A stretch of 64,000 nucleotides of DNA from Arthrobacter bambusae (GTDB lineage Bacteria > Actinomycetota > Actinomycetes > Actinomycetales > Micrococcaceae): the NCBI RefSeq assembly GCF_022606295.1, contig NZ_JAHHZS010000002.1:1-64000 (forward strand), read 5' to 3'. Shown here in pieces: positions 8,015 to 16,750 of the stretch; positions within the stretch are counted from its first letter, which is position 1, and each line of letters starts with the position of its first letter. The position numbers and the translations under genes are program-made. The notes under the pieces were generated by a model, which was not told the origin of the DNA, made no database searches, and was given only the letters and a program-made list of their open reading frames with translations.

Positions 8015-10117
8015 ATGGATTCGAATGCCTCAGAGACCCCGAGCACGCAACCCGAAACTCCTTTCCACGATCTCGACCACTACCTGGCCATCCCCCGGGT
8101 CGGTGGCCTGGCTCTCAGCGCCGACGGAAGCCGCCTGGTCACTACGGTTTCCACCCTCAATGCCAAGGGCACTGAATACGTCACTGCCCTCTGGGAGCTT
8201 GATCCTTCCGGAAAGAAGCGCGCCCGTCGCATCACACGCAGCGCCAAGGGAGAGACCGGCGCGGTGTTTGCCTCCAACGGGGACCTCTACTTCACCTCGG
8301 CCCGGCCCGATCCGGACAGCCCCGAAGCAGATCCCGTGAGCGCATTGTGGCTCCTTCCTGCCGACGGCGGCGAGGCCCGCGTGGTGCACTCCCGCGCCGG
8401 AGGCGTCGGAGGTGTCATGGCCGCGTCGGCCGCGGATGCCACCTTCGTGACGGCCTCGGTCCTCGCCGGTTCCACGGATGAGGAAAATGACGAGGAGCGG
8501 CGCAAGAGCCGCAAGGACAACAAAGTGGCGGCCATCCTGCACGCGGGCTACCCGGTCCGCTACTGGGACGCAGACCTGGGCCCGGCCCAGCCCCGGCTGT
8601 TTGCCGTGGAAAGCGGAGAGGCGGCTGAATCCGGCAAGCCCGCCACCGTGGACGCTACCGAGCCCCTGAAGCTGCGCAACCTTACCCCCGACGTCGGCGC
8701 CAGTCTCCGCAACACCCACGCGGTGGTCAGTCCGGACGGCAAGACCATCTATACGAGCATGGCCAAGCCGCTCGCCAAGGCCGACACGCGCTTTGTGCTC
8801 GCCGCCGTCGACGTCGCTTCCGGCTCGCTCAAGGTACTCCTCGACCACGAGGGAATGAGCTACTTCCCCGGCCCGGTCAGCCCCGACAACAAATTGCTCT
8901 CCGTAGTCAGCGAAAGCGACAGCACCCCGGAGCGGGCACCCCAGGTCAAACTCCACCTCTTGAACGTCGGGTCCGGCGGGACCTTTGACTTCGAGCCCCT
9001 CGCGCCCACTTGGGACCGCTGGGGCAACCCCGGGGCCTGGCTTCCGGACGGGAGTTCGCTCCTCGTCACCGCCGACGACGACGGCGCCACGCCGGTCTTC
9101 CGGATCGCCGTCGCCGACGGTACGGTCACCCGGGTGACACAAGACGCGGCGGCGTACACCGACGTCGTGGTTTCCCCGGATGGACTGAGCGCATATGCAC
9201 TGCGCAGCTCGTATGAATTCCCGGCTGAAGCCGTCCGGATCCACCTCGCCTCGGGCGACGTGGAGCGGCTCCCCGCCCCGGCTGAGCGCCCCAGGATCAA
9301 AGGCTCGCTCGAGCGGGTGGAGGCGAGTGCGGCCGATGGTTCGAGGGTGCCGGCGTACCTTGCGCTCCCGGAAGGCGCGTCGGAGGCAAATCCGGCGCCC
9401 TTGTTGTTGTGGATCCACGGCGGGCCGTTGGGCTCGTGGAATGCCTGGACCTGGCGATGGAATCCGTGGCTGCTCGTGTCGAAGGGGTATGCCGTGCTGC
9501 TGCCGGACCCTGCACTATCCACCGGCTACGGCCAGCAATTCATCCAGCGCGGTTGGGGCCAATGGGGCAAGGCGCCGTTCACGGACCTCATGTCCATCAC
9601 CGACGCAGTGGTCCAGCGGCCGGACATTGACGCGTCCCGGACAGCAGCCATGGGCGGGTCATTCGGTGGCTACATGGCCAACTGGGTGGCCGGGCACACG
9701 GACCGTTTCAAGGCGATCGTGACGCACGCCAGTTTGTGGGCCATGGACCAGTTCGGGCCCACCACGGACGCCTCGCAGTATTGGCTCAAGGAAATGACCC
9801 CCGAGATGGCAATGGACAATTCGCCCCATCTCCACGTCGCAAAAATCACCACACCCATGCTGGTTATCCACGGTGACAAGGACTACCGGGTGCCGATCGG
9901 CGAGGGCCTGAGGCTTTGGTACGAACTTCTTTCCAGTTCCGGGCTGCCCGCCGACGAGAACGGCGAGACCCAGCACCGCTTCCTGTACTTCCCCGACGAG
10001 AACCATTGGATCCTGCAGCCGCAGCACGCCAAGGTCTGGTACGGCGTCGTGGAGCACTTCCTGGCCAGGCAGGTCATGGGACAGGAGGTTCCGGTTCCGG
10101 AGGACCTGGGTATTTAG
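8015..10117 (+). CDS. S9-family serine peptidase (prolyl oligopeptidase / acylaminoacyl-peptidase type)
   Basis: About 700 residues without a signal peptide, so cytosolic. The N-terminal two thirds form a beta-propeller-like region (repeated SPDGK, GWSPDN-like blades). The C-terminal alpha/beta hydrolase domain carries the catalytic Ser in GGSFGGY, the Asp in GDKDYRVP and the His in DENHWI. Such enzymes cleave short peptides after proline or release acyl-amino acids. ATG 8015 is preferred; an in-frame GTG at 8000 would add five residues, and neither has a clear Shine-Dalgarno. A gap of 28 bp separates it from the acetyltransferase gene, so co-transcription is possible. Confidence 0.9.
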   Translation: MDSNASETPSTQPETPFHDLDHYLAIPRVGGLALSADGSRLVTTVSTLNAKGTEYVTALWELDPSGKKRARRITRSAKGETGAVFASNGDLYFTSARPDPDSPEADPVSALWLLPADGGEARVVHSRAGGVGGVMAASAADATFVTASVLAGSTDEENDEERRKSRKDNKVAAILHAGYPVRYWDADLGPAQPRLFAVESGEAAESGKPATVDATEPLKLRNLTPDVGASLRNTHAVVSPDGKTIYTSMAKPLAKADTRFVLAAVDVASGSLKVLLDHEGMSYFPGPVSPDNKLLSVVSESDSTPERAPQVKLHLLNVGSGGTFDFEPLAPTWDRWGNPGAWLPDGSSLLVTADDDGATPVFRIAVADGTVTRVTQDAAAYTDVVVSPDGLSAYALRSSYEFPAEAVRIHLASGDVERLPAPAERPRIKGSLERVEASAADGSRVPAYLALPEGASEANPAPLLLWIHGGPLGSWNAWTWRWNPWLLVSKGYAVLLPDPALSTGYGQQFIQRGWGQWGKAPFTDLMSITDAVVQRPDIDASRTAAMGGSFGGYMANWVAGHTDRFKAIVTHASLWAMDQFGPTTDASQYWLKEMTPEMAMDNSPHLHVAKITTPMLVIHGDKDYRVPIGEGLRLWYELLSSSGLPADENGETQHRFLYFPDENHWILQPQHAKVWYGVVEHFLARQVMGQEVPVPEDLGI

Positions 10118-10145
10118 GCGCGCTTCGCCTCGTAAGATTGGGGCT

Positions 10146-10655
10146 GTGACTTCCGCCTTCAGTATCCGCCCTGCCCGCACCGGCGATGTTGCCGCGATCA
10201 AGAGGCTTGTAGCCCCGTTGGCAGAGCAGCGAATCCTGATGGCCAAGGAGACCGTGGCCTACTACGAGAGCCTTCAGGAGTTCCGGATTGCCGAATCGTC
10301 CGACGGCGAGGTGATCGGCTGCGGTGCCTTGCACGTCATGTGGGAGGACCTGGCCGAGGTGCGCACGCTGGCGGCGGATGACAATTGGCGGGGCAAGGGC
10401 GTGGGCCACGTCCTTGTCCAGCAGCTCCTGGAGGACGCCCGCGCGTTGGGCGTCGCCAGGGTCTTCTGCCTGACGTTCGAAGTGGACTTCTTCAAGCGCC
10501 ACGGATTCGAAGTCATGGCGGACCAAACCGCCGTCGATCCCCAGGTCTACTCGGAATTGCTGCGATCACATGACGAAGGCGTGGCGGAGTTCCTCGACCT
10601 GGCCCGGGTGAAGCCCAATACGCTGGGCAATACCCGCATGATCAAGGTCCTTTAG
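10146..10655 (+). CDS. GNAT acetyltransferase, short ArgA-like (amino-acid N-acetyltransferase)
   Basis: A 169-residue GNAT-fold enzyme starting with GTG. The acetyl-CoA-binding motif A is LAADDNWRGKGVGHVLVQQLLEDA, and the C-terminal FFKRHGFEVM is typical of motif B. Overall pattern (IRPARTGDVAAIKRLV, MAKETVAYYESLQEFRIAE) matches the short stand-alone ArgA-type proteins of actinobacteria, which acetylate glutamate or glutamine at the start of arginine synthesis. Substrate specificity is inferred. No arginine genes are adjacent. It probably follows the S9 peptidase gene on one transcript. Confidence 0.8.
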   Translation: MTSAFSIRPARTGDVAAIKRLVAPLAEQRILMAKETVAYYESLQEFRIAESSDGEVIGCGALHVMWEDLAEVRTLAADDNWRGKGVGHVLVQQLLEDARALGVARVFCLTFEVDFFKRHGFEVMADQTAVDPQVYSELLRSHDEGVAEFLDLARVKPNTLGNTRMIKVL

Positions 10656-10689
10656 CCCGGGTTTCTTCTCCCTGTTGCTGAATATTCCA

Positions 10690-10738
10690 AGCCTCGGTCT
10701 TTACGTATATCAACTTGATGGATAAACTAATCGAGGCT
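10690..10738 (+). promoter_or_regulatory. candidate promoter with palindrome in the spacer
   Basis: A perfect 11-bp palindrome ATCAACTTGAT (10709-10719) sits between a -35-like TTTACG (10700-10705) and a -10-like TAAACT (10723-10728), spacer 17 bp. Wider arms AGCCTCG (10690-10696) and CGAGGCT (10732-10738) bracket the whole. This suggests a repressor or activator site controlling the 68-residue ORF downstream. Confidence 0.4.
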
Positions 10739-10775
10739 CGGTTGCGGCGAGCCAACCATACTGTGGAGGCGAGAA

Positions 10776-10982
10776 ATGAAGTACCACGTTATGTTTCCGG
10801 ACTTTTCAGGTTTCCAGATCGACATGCCGCGTCCCGGCTCTGCGCTGGAGTCGCGCAAGCAGGGAACCGGAGGGTGCATGCGGTCCGCGTGCACGGATCT
10901 GTGGCCGGATTCGATGGCCAAGGGCGCAACAGCCCAAGACTTCAGCGTCGGCCGTTTGACGGCGGGCGGCCCGCCGCACTGA
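10776..10982 (+). CDS. small orphan protein (68 aa)
   Basis: ATG at 10776 is preceded by GGAGG (10765-10769, 6-nt spacing), and a strong hairpin terminator follows at 11009, so this looks like a complete monocistronic gene. The N terminus reads MKYHVMFPDFSGFQIDMPRPGS. The middle has two cysteines (GGCMRSACTD), and the Gly/Ala-rich end is GRLTAGGPPH. There is no signal peptide, membrane helix or family I recognise. The coding evidence is context only; an sRNA overlapping an accidental frame is the alternative. Confidence 0.5.
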   Translation: MKYHVMFPDFSGFQIDMPRPGSALESRKQGTGGCMRSACTDLWPDSMAKGATAQDFSVGRLTAGGPPH

Positions 10983-11008
10983 ACAGGCGCATACGGAACG
11001 TATTTCTG

Positions 11009-11040
11009 AAGGGACAGCCATTGGGGGCTGTCCCTTTTGT
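11009..11040 (+). terminator. rho-independent terminator after the small orphan gene
   Basis: Perfect 11-bp arms AAGGGACAGCC (11009-11019) and GGCTGTCCCTT (11026-11036) with a 6-nt loop and a TTTT run. Confidence 0.9.
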
Positions 11041-11090
11041 GTTTCCGCGTTCCGGACTTTCCACGTGAGGCCCATTCCCCTACCGTGCCC

Positions 11091-11133
11091 GGGGCGCTGG
11101 TAGTAGGGTCAAATCACCTACCAGCAACGCCCC
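11091..11133 (+). promoter_or_regulatory. dhaK leader hairpin / operator-like inverted repeat
   Basis: GGGGCG-CTGGTAG (11091-11103) is complementary to CTACCAG...CGCCCC (11118-11124, 11128-11133) with a 3-nt bulge. It contains a possible -10 TAGGGT (11104-11109) and directly abuts the dhaK Shine-Dalgarno AGGAG (11134-11138). It could be a regulator site or an mRNA hairpin limiting ribosome access. Confidence 0.45.
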
Positions 11134-11144
11134 AGGAGCGCGCC

Positions 11145-12146
11145 ATGAAAAAGCTCATCAACGATCCCCGCTCGGTGGTGGACGAGTCTGTCGAGGGATT
11201 CGGCATGGCCCATGCCGACCTCGTGGACGTCCATATGGACCCCATCTTCGTCGTTCGAAAAGGAGCGCCCGTGGCCGGCAAGGTGGCGCTTGTATCGGGA
11301 GGAGGGAGCGGCCATGAGCCGCTCCATGCCGGCTTTGTCGGGCATGGAATGCTCGACGCCGCCGTGCCGGGCGCCGTCTTCACCTCGCCCACCCCGGACC
11401 AGATTATTCCGGCCACTGCGGCCGTCGATTCCGGCGCCGGCGTCATACACATCGTGAAGAACTACACCGGTGACGTGCTGAATTTCGAGACCGCGGCAGA
11501 GATGGCCCAAGCGGAAGGAATCAGCGTCCGTTCGGTGCTCGTCAACGACGACGTTGCTGTCGAGGACTCCCTGTACACCGCAGGTCGGCGCGGCGTGGGT
11601 GGCACCGTGCTGGTCGAAAAGATTGCCGGCGCCGCCGCGGAGCGCGGGGATTCCCTGGAAGCTGTCGCGGGTGTAGCGGAGGGCGTGGTCCGCAACGTGC
11701 GCACTATGGGCGTCGCATTGTCGGGCTGCACCGTGCCGCATGCCGGGGTACCCAGCTTCGAGCTCGCTGAGGACGAAATCGAAATCGGCATTGGCATCCA
11801 CGGTGAACCGGGCAGGCACCGGATCGCCATGGAAGGCGCCGACGCCATCACCAGCCGCCTCTTGGACCCTGTCCTGGAGGACCTCGGGATCAAGTCCGGC
11901 GAGGAAGTGCTGCTCTTCGTCAACGGCATGGGTGGTACGCCGCTCAGTGAGCTCTACATTGTCTACCGCCGGGCGGCCCAGATCCTCGCCGAAAGAGGAG
12001 CCAAGGTGGAACGCTCATTGGTGGGCAACTATGTCACATCGCTTGAGATGCAGGGATGCTCCATCTCGGTGTTGCGGCTCGATGACGAGCTCACTGCCCT
12101 GTGGGACGCACCCGTCCACACTCCGGCACTGCGTTGGGGGATGTGA
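11145..12146 (+). CDS. dhaK: dihydroxyacetone kinase subunit DhaK
   Basis: A 333-residue DhaK, which binds dihydroxyacetone covalently through a histidine and presents it for phosphorylation by DhaL. The N-terminal domain has [19 protein letters not shown] and [16 protein letters not shown]. The His expected to form the hemiaminal is in GIGIHGEPG (about residue 220). The ATG at 11145 with AGGAG 7 nt upstream is chosen over the longer open frame. First gene of a dhaKLM operon; its stop overlaps the dhaL start by 4 bp (GTGA). The product dihydroxyacetone phosphate enters glycolysis. Confidence 0.95.
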   Translation: MKKLINDPRSVVDESVEGFGMAHADLVDVHMDPIFVVRKGAPVAGKVALVSGGGSGHEPLHAGFVGHGMLDAAVPGAVFTSPTPDQIIPATAAVDSGAGVIHIVKNYTGDVLNFETAAEMAQAEGISVRSVLVNDDVAVEDSLYTAGRRGVGGTVLVEKIAGAAAERGDSLEAVAGVAEGVVRNVRTMGVALSGCTVPHAGVPSFELAEDEIEIGIGIHGEPGRHRIAMEGADAITSRLLDPVLEDLGIKSGEEVLLFVNGMGGTPLSELYIVYRRAAQILAERGAKVERSLVGNYVTSLEMQGCSISVLRLDDELTALWDAPVHTPALRWGM

Positions 12147-12799
12147 CGGTGGGCCTGGGGGTCGAGTGGGCGGTCCAATGGTTGACGCTCTCTGCACGGC
12201 TCATGGCCGAGCATCGGGAAGAACTGATTGCCTTGGACCGCGCGATAGGCGACTCGGACCACGGCGAGAACATGGACCGGGGATTCCAGGCCGTCATGGA
12301 GAAGCTCGCCCAGACTCCACCCGAAACCCCCGGCGCGGCCCTGAAGCTGGCTGCGATGGCCCTGATGTCCAAAGTGGGCGGGGCCGCGGGACCGCTGTAT
12401 GGGACCGCGTATCTTCGGGCAGGCACGGCGCTGGGAGAGAACGCGGATCTTGATGCGGCGGCGCTCGCCGGAGCCCTGACCGCGGCTCGGGACGGAATTG
12501 TTGCCCGCGGCAAGGCCGAGCTGGGTGACAAAACCATGGTGGATGCCTGGTCTCCGGCTGTGGAAGCGGCGGACGAGGTCCTGGTGGCGGGTGGAGATGC
12601 CGTGGCCGTTCTGGCCGCAGCGGCCGAGGCTGCCGAGGTCGGGGCCGTCACGACTGATCCGTTGGTAGCGCGCAAGGGGCGCGCAAGCTACCTCGGTGAA
12701 CGCAGTGCCGGGCACCGCGATCCCGGGGCAGCGTCTTCTGCGCTGTTGTTGCGCGCCGCCGCTACCGCCGCGGGATTCCCCGAGGGGCCCGCTGAATGA
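12143..12799 (+). CDS. dhaL: dihydroxyacetone kinase ADP-binding subunit DhaL
   Basis: A 218-residue all-helical nucleotide-binding subunit. It keeps ADP bound, is re-phosphorylated by DhaM and passes the phosphate to DhaK-bound dihydroxyacetone. The Mg-ADP motif [12 protein letters not shown] is near residue 32-43, where other DhaL proteins usually read [15 protein letters not shown] and KTMVDAW are further family motifs. The start is the GTG in the GTGA overlap with dhaK; another GTG follows two codons later. The stop overlaps dhaM by 4 bp (ATGA), so translation is coupled across the operon. Confidence 0.93.
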   Translation: MTVGLGVEWAVQWLTLSARLMAEHREELIALDRAIGDSDHGENMDRGFQAVMEKLAQTPPETPGAALKLAAMALMSKVGGAAGPLYGTAYLRAGTALGENADLDAAALAGALTAARDGIVARGKAELGDKTMVDAWSPAVEAADEVLVAGGDAVAVLAAAAEAAEVGAVTTDPLVARKGRASYLGERSAGHRDPGAASSALLLRAAATAAGFPEGPAE

Positions 12800-13491
12800 C
12801 GGTGGGCTTGGTGGTGGTCTCGCACAGCCGGAAGATCGCGGAAGGTGCGGTGGAATTAGCCGCGCAGATGGCCCCCGATGTGAAGTTCTACGCCGTTGGC
12901 GGCACGGACGACGGCCGGATTGGAACGGACCTGGAGAAAGCCATCGCCGCATTCGAGGCAGGACTTGCGGAGGCTGCCGGGGATGGCGTGGTGGTTCTGA
13001 CGGACCTCGGTTCCGCGGTCATGACGGCGGAATCAGCGGCCGATTTCTGCAGCGAGGCGGACAAAGTCCTTCTTGCCGATGCTCCGCTGGTGGAAGGCTT
13101 GGTTGCCGCGGCGGTGGCCACCCAAGGTGGCGCATCGGCGGCTGCGGTGAAGGCCGCCGCGGAGGCGGTTCGATTCGGTCCGGAGCCCGCTATTGATATG
13201 GGGGGATCCGCTGAACCCCAAGGAAGGGGCGAACCGGAGGAGAGCGGCGAGTTCGAACTCATCAACCCGATGGGAATGCACGCCAGGCCCGCGGCGAAGA
13301 TTGCGGGCGGACTGGCCGGCATGGATGTCGAGGCAACGGTCAATGGAGCCGACGGAACATCCATCATGGAACTCATGAGCCTTGCCGTGGGCAAGGGCGG
13401 CAAGCTCAGGATCGAAGCTTGGGGCAAGGATTCATCGAAAGCCGTGGATTACGTCAGGCGGCTGGTGGAACAGGGGTTCGGCGAGATCTAA
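12796..13491 (+). CDS. dhaM: DhaM phosphotransferase: EIIA(Man)-like domain fused to HPr
   Basis: A 231-residue PTS protein that re-phosphorylates DhaL-ADP at the expense of PEP. The N-terminal EIIA-like domain (1-130) carries the phospho-acceptor His in VVVSHSRKI (about residue 9) and VVVLTDLGSA. A Gly/Glu-rich linker (about 135-150) leads to an HPr domain with its active His in NPMGMHARPAA (about 160). There is no third, enzyme I-like domain, so general EI must charge it. Last gene of dhaKLM, joined to dhaL by ATGA. DhaM architectures with HPr are known; this is a compact two-domain version. Confidence 0.92.
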   Translation: MTVGLVVVSHSRKIAEGAVELAAQMAPDVKFYAVGGTDDGRIGTDLEKAIAAFEAGLAEAAGDGVVVLTDLGSAVMTAESAADFCSEADKVLLADAPLVEGLVAAAVATQGGASAAAVKAAAEAVRFGPEPAIDMGGSAEPQGRGEPEESGEFELINPMGMHARPAAKIAGGLAGMDVEATVNGADGTSIMELMSLAVGKGGKLRIEAWGKDSSKAVDYVRRLVEQGFGEI

Positions 13492-13539
13492 CGCAGCTCC
13501 GGGGTCTGACGCCGCACCGGATTGGCGCCGGATGGGGGT

Positions 13540-14028
13540 TCAGGACTGCCGCAGACCGTGGGCATCGAGCAGGAGGCTCGCCGTGATGGTGGTCTGGCAC
13601 TGCTCGCCCCAGGGTTTGGCGGTTCTTGGCGTGAAGTTGATTGTCCTGACCGGCAAGGTCCCGCCGGTTGTGTCCGTGCCAGTCACTTCGGCATCGATGG
13701 GCGAGGACGTCAGTGTTCCCATGTTCAGGAAGCCGTAGCGGGTGCCATCCGGTGACGTGACGGCAGAGCATGAGCCTTCGGGTTCAGGACTGCAGGATTG
13801 CGGTACCGATACGCTGCCCGGGCGCAGGTCCACATCGCCTTCGCGGCATTTCCCGTCCTGGCATGCCTTCAAATGGACGGTCCGGACCGTTGGCGCGTAT
13901 TCAGCCGTGATTGTCAGGGACACCACGGGTGCCATCGCAATTGCCGGGCAAACGGTGACTTGAGGTTCGCATCCCGAGCAGAGCGCCGCCGTCGTAGCCA
14001 AAGCGATGGCGACCCACAACCTGCGCAT
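13540..14028 (-). CDS. putative secreted lipoprotein
   Basis: From ATG 14028 the 162-residue product begins MRRLWVAIALATTAALCSGC, a short basic end, a hydrophobic stretch and a lipobox-like CSGC, so it is probably anchored at the outer face of the membrane. The mature part has four further cysteines (CPAI, CQDGKC, CSPEPEGSC) that could form disulfides, and is Thr/Ser/Pro-rich. An in-frame start 48 bp upstream would hide the signal peptide and is less likely. It faces dhaM convergently. No family recognised. Confidence 0.65.
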   Translation of the reverse strand: MRRLWVAIALATTAALCSGCEPQVTVCPAIAMAPVVSLTITAEYAPTVRTVHLKACQDGKCREGDVDLRPGSVSVPQSCSPEPEGSCSAVTSPDGTRYGFLNMGTLTSSPIDAEVTGTDTTGGTLPVRTINFTPRTAKPWGEQCQTTITASLLLDAHGLRQS

Positions 14029-14210
14029 ATTTTGAGGATAATCCCGCAGCCACGGACCGGAACGGCACGCTTGCAACTGGCAGGCACATCGTTACCGACA
14101 CCCACGGATCGTTGCTGCTCCGCGACCTCACGGGAAGGTCACGGCCGGCTTTCCGCCGGTTTCGGCCCGGCGCAAGGACGAGGCCGACCGCAAACATTAG
14201 GGTTCTTTGC

Positions 14211-14879
14211 ATGACTGAACACCCGGACGTGGAGGCCACCCGTGCCGCCTACAACACGGTAGCTGCCGATTACGCAGAACTCCTGCGCAACGAGCTCGAC
14301 GGCAAACCCTTTGACCGGGCCATGCTGGGTACCTTTGCCAAGCTCGTGGAGTCCGCGGGAGACGGGCCGGTTGCCGACCTCGGTTGCGGACCTGGACGGA
14401 TTACGGCCCACCTGCATTCACTTGGCCTGGCGGCTTTCGGCATCGACCTGTCGCCCGAGATGGTGTCGGTCGCTCGCCGGGACCACCCCGGCCTGCGGTT
14501 CGATGAAGGGTCGATCGAATCGCTGGAGCTCGCGGACGGCGCCTTGGGTGGGATCGTCGCCTGGTACTCGATCATCCACACGCCACCGGCCCGTTTGCCG
14601 GGGGTGTTCGCGGAATTCCACCGGAGCCTGCGGGATGGCGGCTTGCTGCTGCTCGCGTTCCAGGCCGGTGACGAGCCGAGGCACCTGGGCTTCGCCTATG
14701 GACACGAAATCGACCTTGAGGCCTACCGCTTGCCGCCTGAGCGCATCACGGAACTGCTCCTTCAGGCGGGCTTTGCTGTGGAAGCGCAGCTGCTCCGCGA
14801 ACCGGACGACAGATACGAGAAAACCCGGCAGGCGTATCTTTTAGCCCGCAAGCCAGCCCGCATACCGGCCAGATCGTAG
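14211..14879 (+). CDS. class I SAM-dependent methyltransferase
   Basis: A 222-residue Rossmann-fold methyltransferase. Motif I is VADLGCGPGR (about residue 51), the acidic end of strand 2 is GIDLSPEM, and post-I/IV motifs are GALGGIVAWYSIIHTPP. The helix-rich N-terminal cap (AAYNTVAADYAELL) is typical of ubiquinone/UbiE-like small-molecule methyltransferases. ATG 14211 is chosen because upstream in-frame sequence is low-quality (RSRPAFRRFRPG). Substrate unknown. It converges with mutY 22 bp away. Confidence 0.85.
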   Translation: MTEHPDVEATRAAYNTVAADYAELLRNELDGKPFDRAMLGTFAKLVESAGDGPVADLGCGPGRITAHLHSLGLAAFGIDLSPEMVSVARRDHPGLRFDEGSIESLELADGALGGIVAWYSIIHTPPARLPGVFAEFHRSLRDGGLLLLAFQAGDEPRHLGFAYGHEIDLEAYRLPPERITELLLQAGFAVEAQLLREPDDRYEKTRQAYLLARKPARIPARS

Positions 14880-14901
14880 CGGAACCAGCGCAGACGGAAG
14901 C

Positions 14902-15870
14902 CTAGGCCGGGAGCCGCAGCCCGCCGTCGTGCATCTCGGCCAGACCGTCGCGCAGGAGCCCCTCGAGGGCGCGTTCCAGCTGTTCCGGGGCCGAGTTCAG
15001 GCGGTGCAGGGCAGCCAGCGGCACGGCCGCGCCTTCGCCGTCGAAACCGAGGTCGGCCGCGGGGCGTTCGAACAGCTCAGGGGCTACCGGCGAATCGGCC
15101 ACGCGCAATACGGCCATGACGGCACCCCGCAGCTGCCGGTCGGTGCCGTGCCACGCCTGCCCCTTGGGCGTGTACGTCGGGGGCGGTTCACCGGCCGCGA
15201 GCCACGCGCACGAGTCGCGGACGGGGCAATCCATGCACTTGGGGGAGCGGGCGGTGCACACGAGCGCTCCGAGCTCCATGACGGAGGCGTTCCAGCGGAC
15301 GGAGAGCCCGACGTCGTCGGGCATGAGCGATTCGGCGAGACGCATCTCCGAGGCGGTCAGCGATGGAGCCGGCAACGCAAGTCCCGAAACGAGCCGGGCA
15401 TGCACGCGCCGGATATTCGTGTCCACTACGGTTTCGCGGCGCCCGAAGGCAAAAGCGGCCACGGCTGCGGCCGTATAGTCGCCGACGCCGGGGAGGCTCA
15501 ACAACGACGTGTGCGTGTCCGGCACCCTGCCGCCGTGCTGCTCGACGATTGCGACGGCGGCCGCGTGCAGCCTCAGCGCGCGGCGGGGATAACCGAGCCT
15601 GCCCCAATGCCGCACGGCCTCACCCGAGGGCTGCTTGGCGAGATCCGCAGGTTCCGGCCAGCGTTCCATCCAGTCTTCCCACACCGGCAGGACGCGAACC
15701 ACCGGAGTCTGCTGCAGCATCACTTCGCTGACCAGGATCCCCCACGGGCTGCAGTCCGCCGATCTCCACGGCAACACCCGGGCCACCTCGGAGAACCAGC
15801 GGTCCATGGACTGGTGCAGGTCCGTGAGGTGGTGGATGCCGGCAAGTTCAGAGGCGCCTGGCAGTGACAT
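14902..15870 (-). CDS. mutY: A/G-specific adenine DNA glycosylase
   Basis: A 322-residue base-excision repair enzyme that removes adenine opposite 8-oxoguanine. The catalytic Glu is in SEVMLQQTPV. The helix-hairpin-helix is LPGVGDYTAAAVAAFAFG, followed by the conserved Asp of VDTNIRRV. The 4Fe-4S ligands are CTARSPKCMDCPVRDSC (C-x6-C-x2-C-x5-C). The C-terminal part is shorter than the MutT-like domain of E. coli MutY. ATG 15870 with GAGG upstream fits better than the longer frame starting near 15960. Confidence 0.95.
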   Translation of the reverse strand: MSLPGASELAGIHHLTDLHQSMDRWFSEVARVLPWRSADCSPWGILVSEVMLQQTPVVRVLPVWEDWMERWPEPADLAKQPSGEAVRHWGRLGYPRRALRLHAAAVAIVEQHGGRVPDTHTSLLSLPGVGDYTAAAVAAFAFGRRETVVDTNIRRVHARLVSGLALPAPSLTASEMRLAESLMPDDVGLSVRWNASVMELGALVCTARSPKCMDCPVRDSCAWLAAGEPPPTYTPKGQAWHGTDRQLRGAVMAVLRVADSPVAPELFERPAADLGFDGEGAAVPLAALHRLNSAPEQLERALEGLLRDGLAEMHDGGLRLPA

Positions 15871-16030
15871 GGAGATCCTCGCTGCGGTTCGTGGCGTGCC
15901 CTGATGGCGGCCGATTCCTGCCATCCACTGTAGTGGAGTCGCGGGGATGATGTAGGTCACACTGGCTCCGATCGGGCCCCGGCGGCGTGGTGCGGCGCCA
16001 TCCGGGCAGTGCGTTGCCTAGCCTAGAAGC

Positions 16031-16750
16031 ATGGTCAACAAGGGCAAGCAACCGCCGAGGGCGCGCACGTCGCCTCCGGCGAAAAGCGCTGCCTGGACGG
16101 CAAGCGACAGCGGTTCTGCAAATGGGGGCCGGCCCCAAAGGCGACGGACGAGCCCTGCCGTTTACCGGCGTCGAAGGCTGGTTGTTTTCGGTGCCCTCCT
16201 GACGGTCCTGGCGATGCTCGTGGCGGGGGTCGCGGCTATGAGCTCAACCCTTGCAAGCAAGGCCGACTCCGGCGCATCCAACCCCCAGGCGGTCGGAGCC
16301 ACCCCTGCGAGCCAGACGCCCTCGGCGGATCCGATTGCGGCCACTACAACGCCAACGCCCACCCCGGTGTGCGATCTCAACCTTGTGACGGTGACGGCGT
16401 CCACGGACCAGCCTGCCTATGCGGCCGGGCAGAACCCCGTACTGAGCATGAAGATCACCAACGGCGGAGCAGCACCGTGCCAGGTCAACGTCGGCACCTC
16501 CCAGATGGAGTTCCTGGTGATGAGCGGCGAGGACCGGATCTTCTCCTCGAAGGACTGCCAGGCGAAGGGCGATGACCTCGTGAAGCAGATCGATCCGGGC
16601 AAGAGCGAGACTGCCAACTTCCCGTGGCAACGCAACCGGACGACCGAGGGCTGCGGCGTCATCTCGGCCAAACCGGCCACCGGAACCTACACGTTCAAGG
16701 CCATCCTGGGAAACAAGGCGAGCACGAAAACCGTCTTCCAGCTCGGCTAG
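16031..16750 (+). CDS. membrane-anchored extracytoplasmic protein, unknown function
   Basis: A 239-residue protein with a very basic, Pro/Ser-rich cytosolic N terminus (about 1-48, RRRTSPAVYRRRR). One transmembrane helix follows (LVVFGALLTVLAMLVAGVAAM, about 49-70), then a Thr/Pro linker (TTTPTPTPVC) and a beta-rich outer domain (VTVTASTDQPAYAAGQNPVLSMKITNGG) with four cysteines. The outer domain looks like an Ig-like or cell-surface assembly module. Its TAG stop shares the CTAG tetranucleotide with the disA stop on the other strand, so the two genes converge with a 4-bp overlap. Confidence 0.75.
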   Translation: MVNKGKQPPRARTSPPAKSAAWTASDSGSANGGRPQRRRTSPAVYRRRRLVVFGALLTVLAMLVAGVAAMSSTLASKADSGASNPQAVGATPASQTPSADPIAATTTPTPTPVCDLNLVTVTASTDQPAYAAGQNPVLSMKITNGGAAPCQVNVGTSQMEFLVMSGEDRIFSSKDCQAKGDDLVKQIDPGKSETANFPWQRNRTTEGCGVISAKPATGTYTFKAILGNKASTKTVFQLG

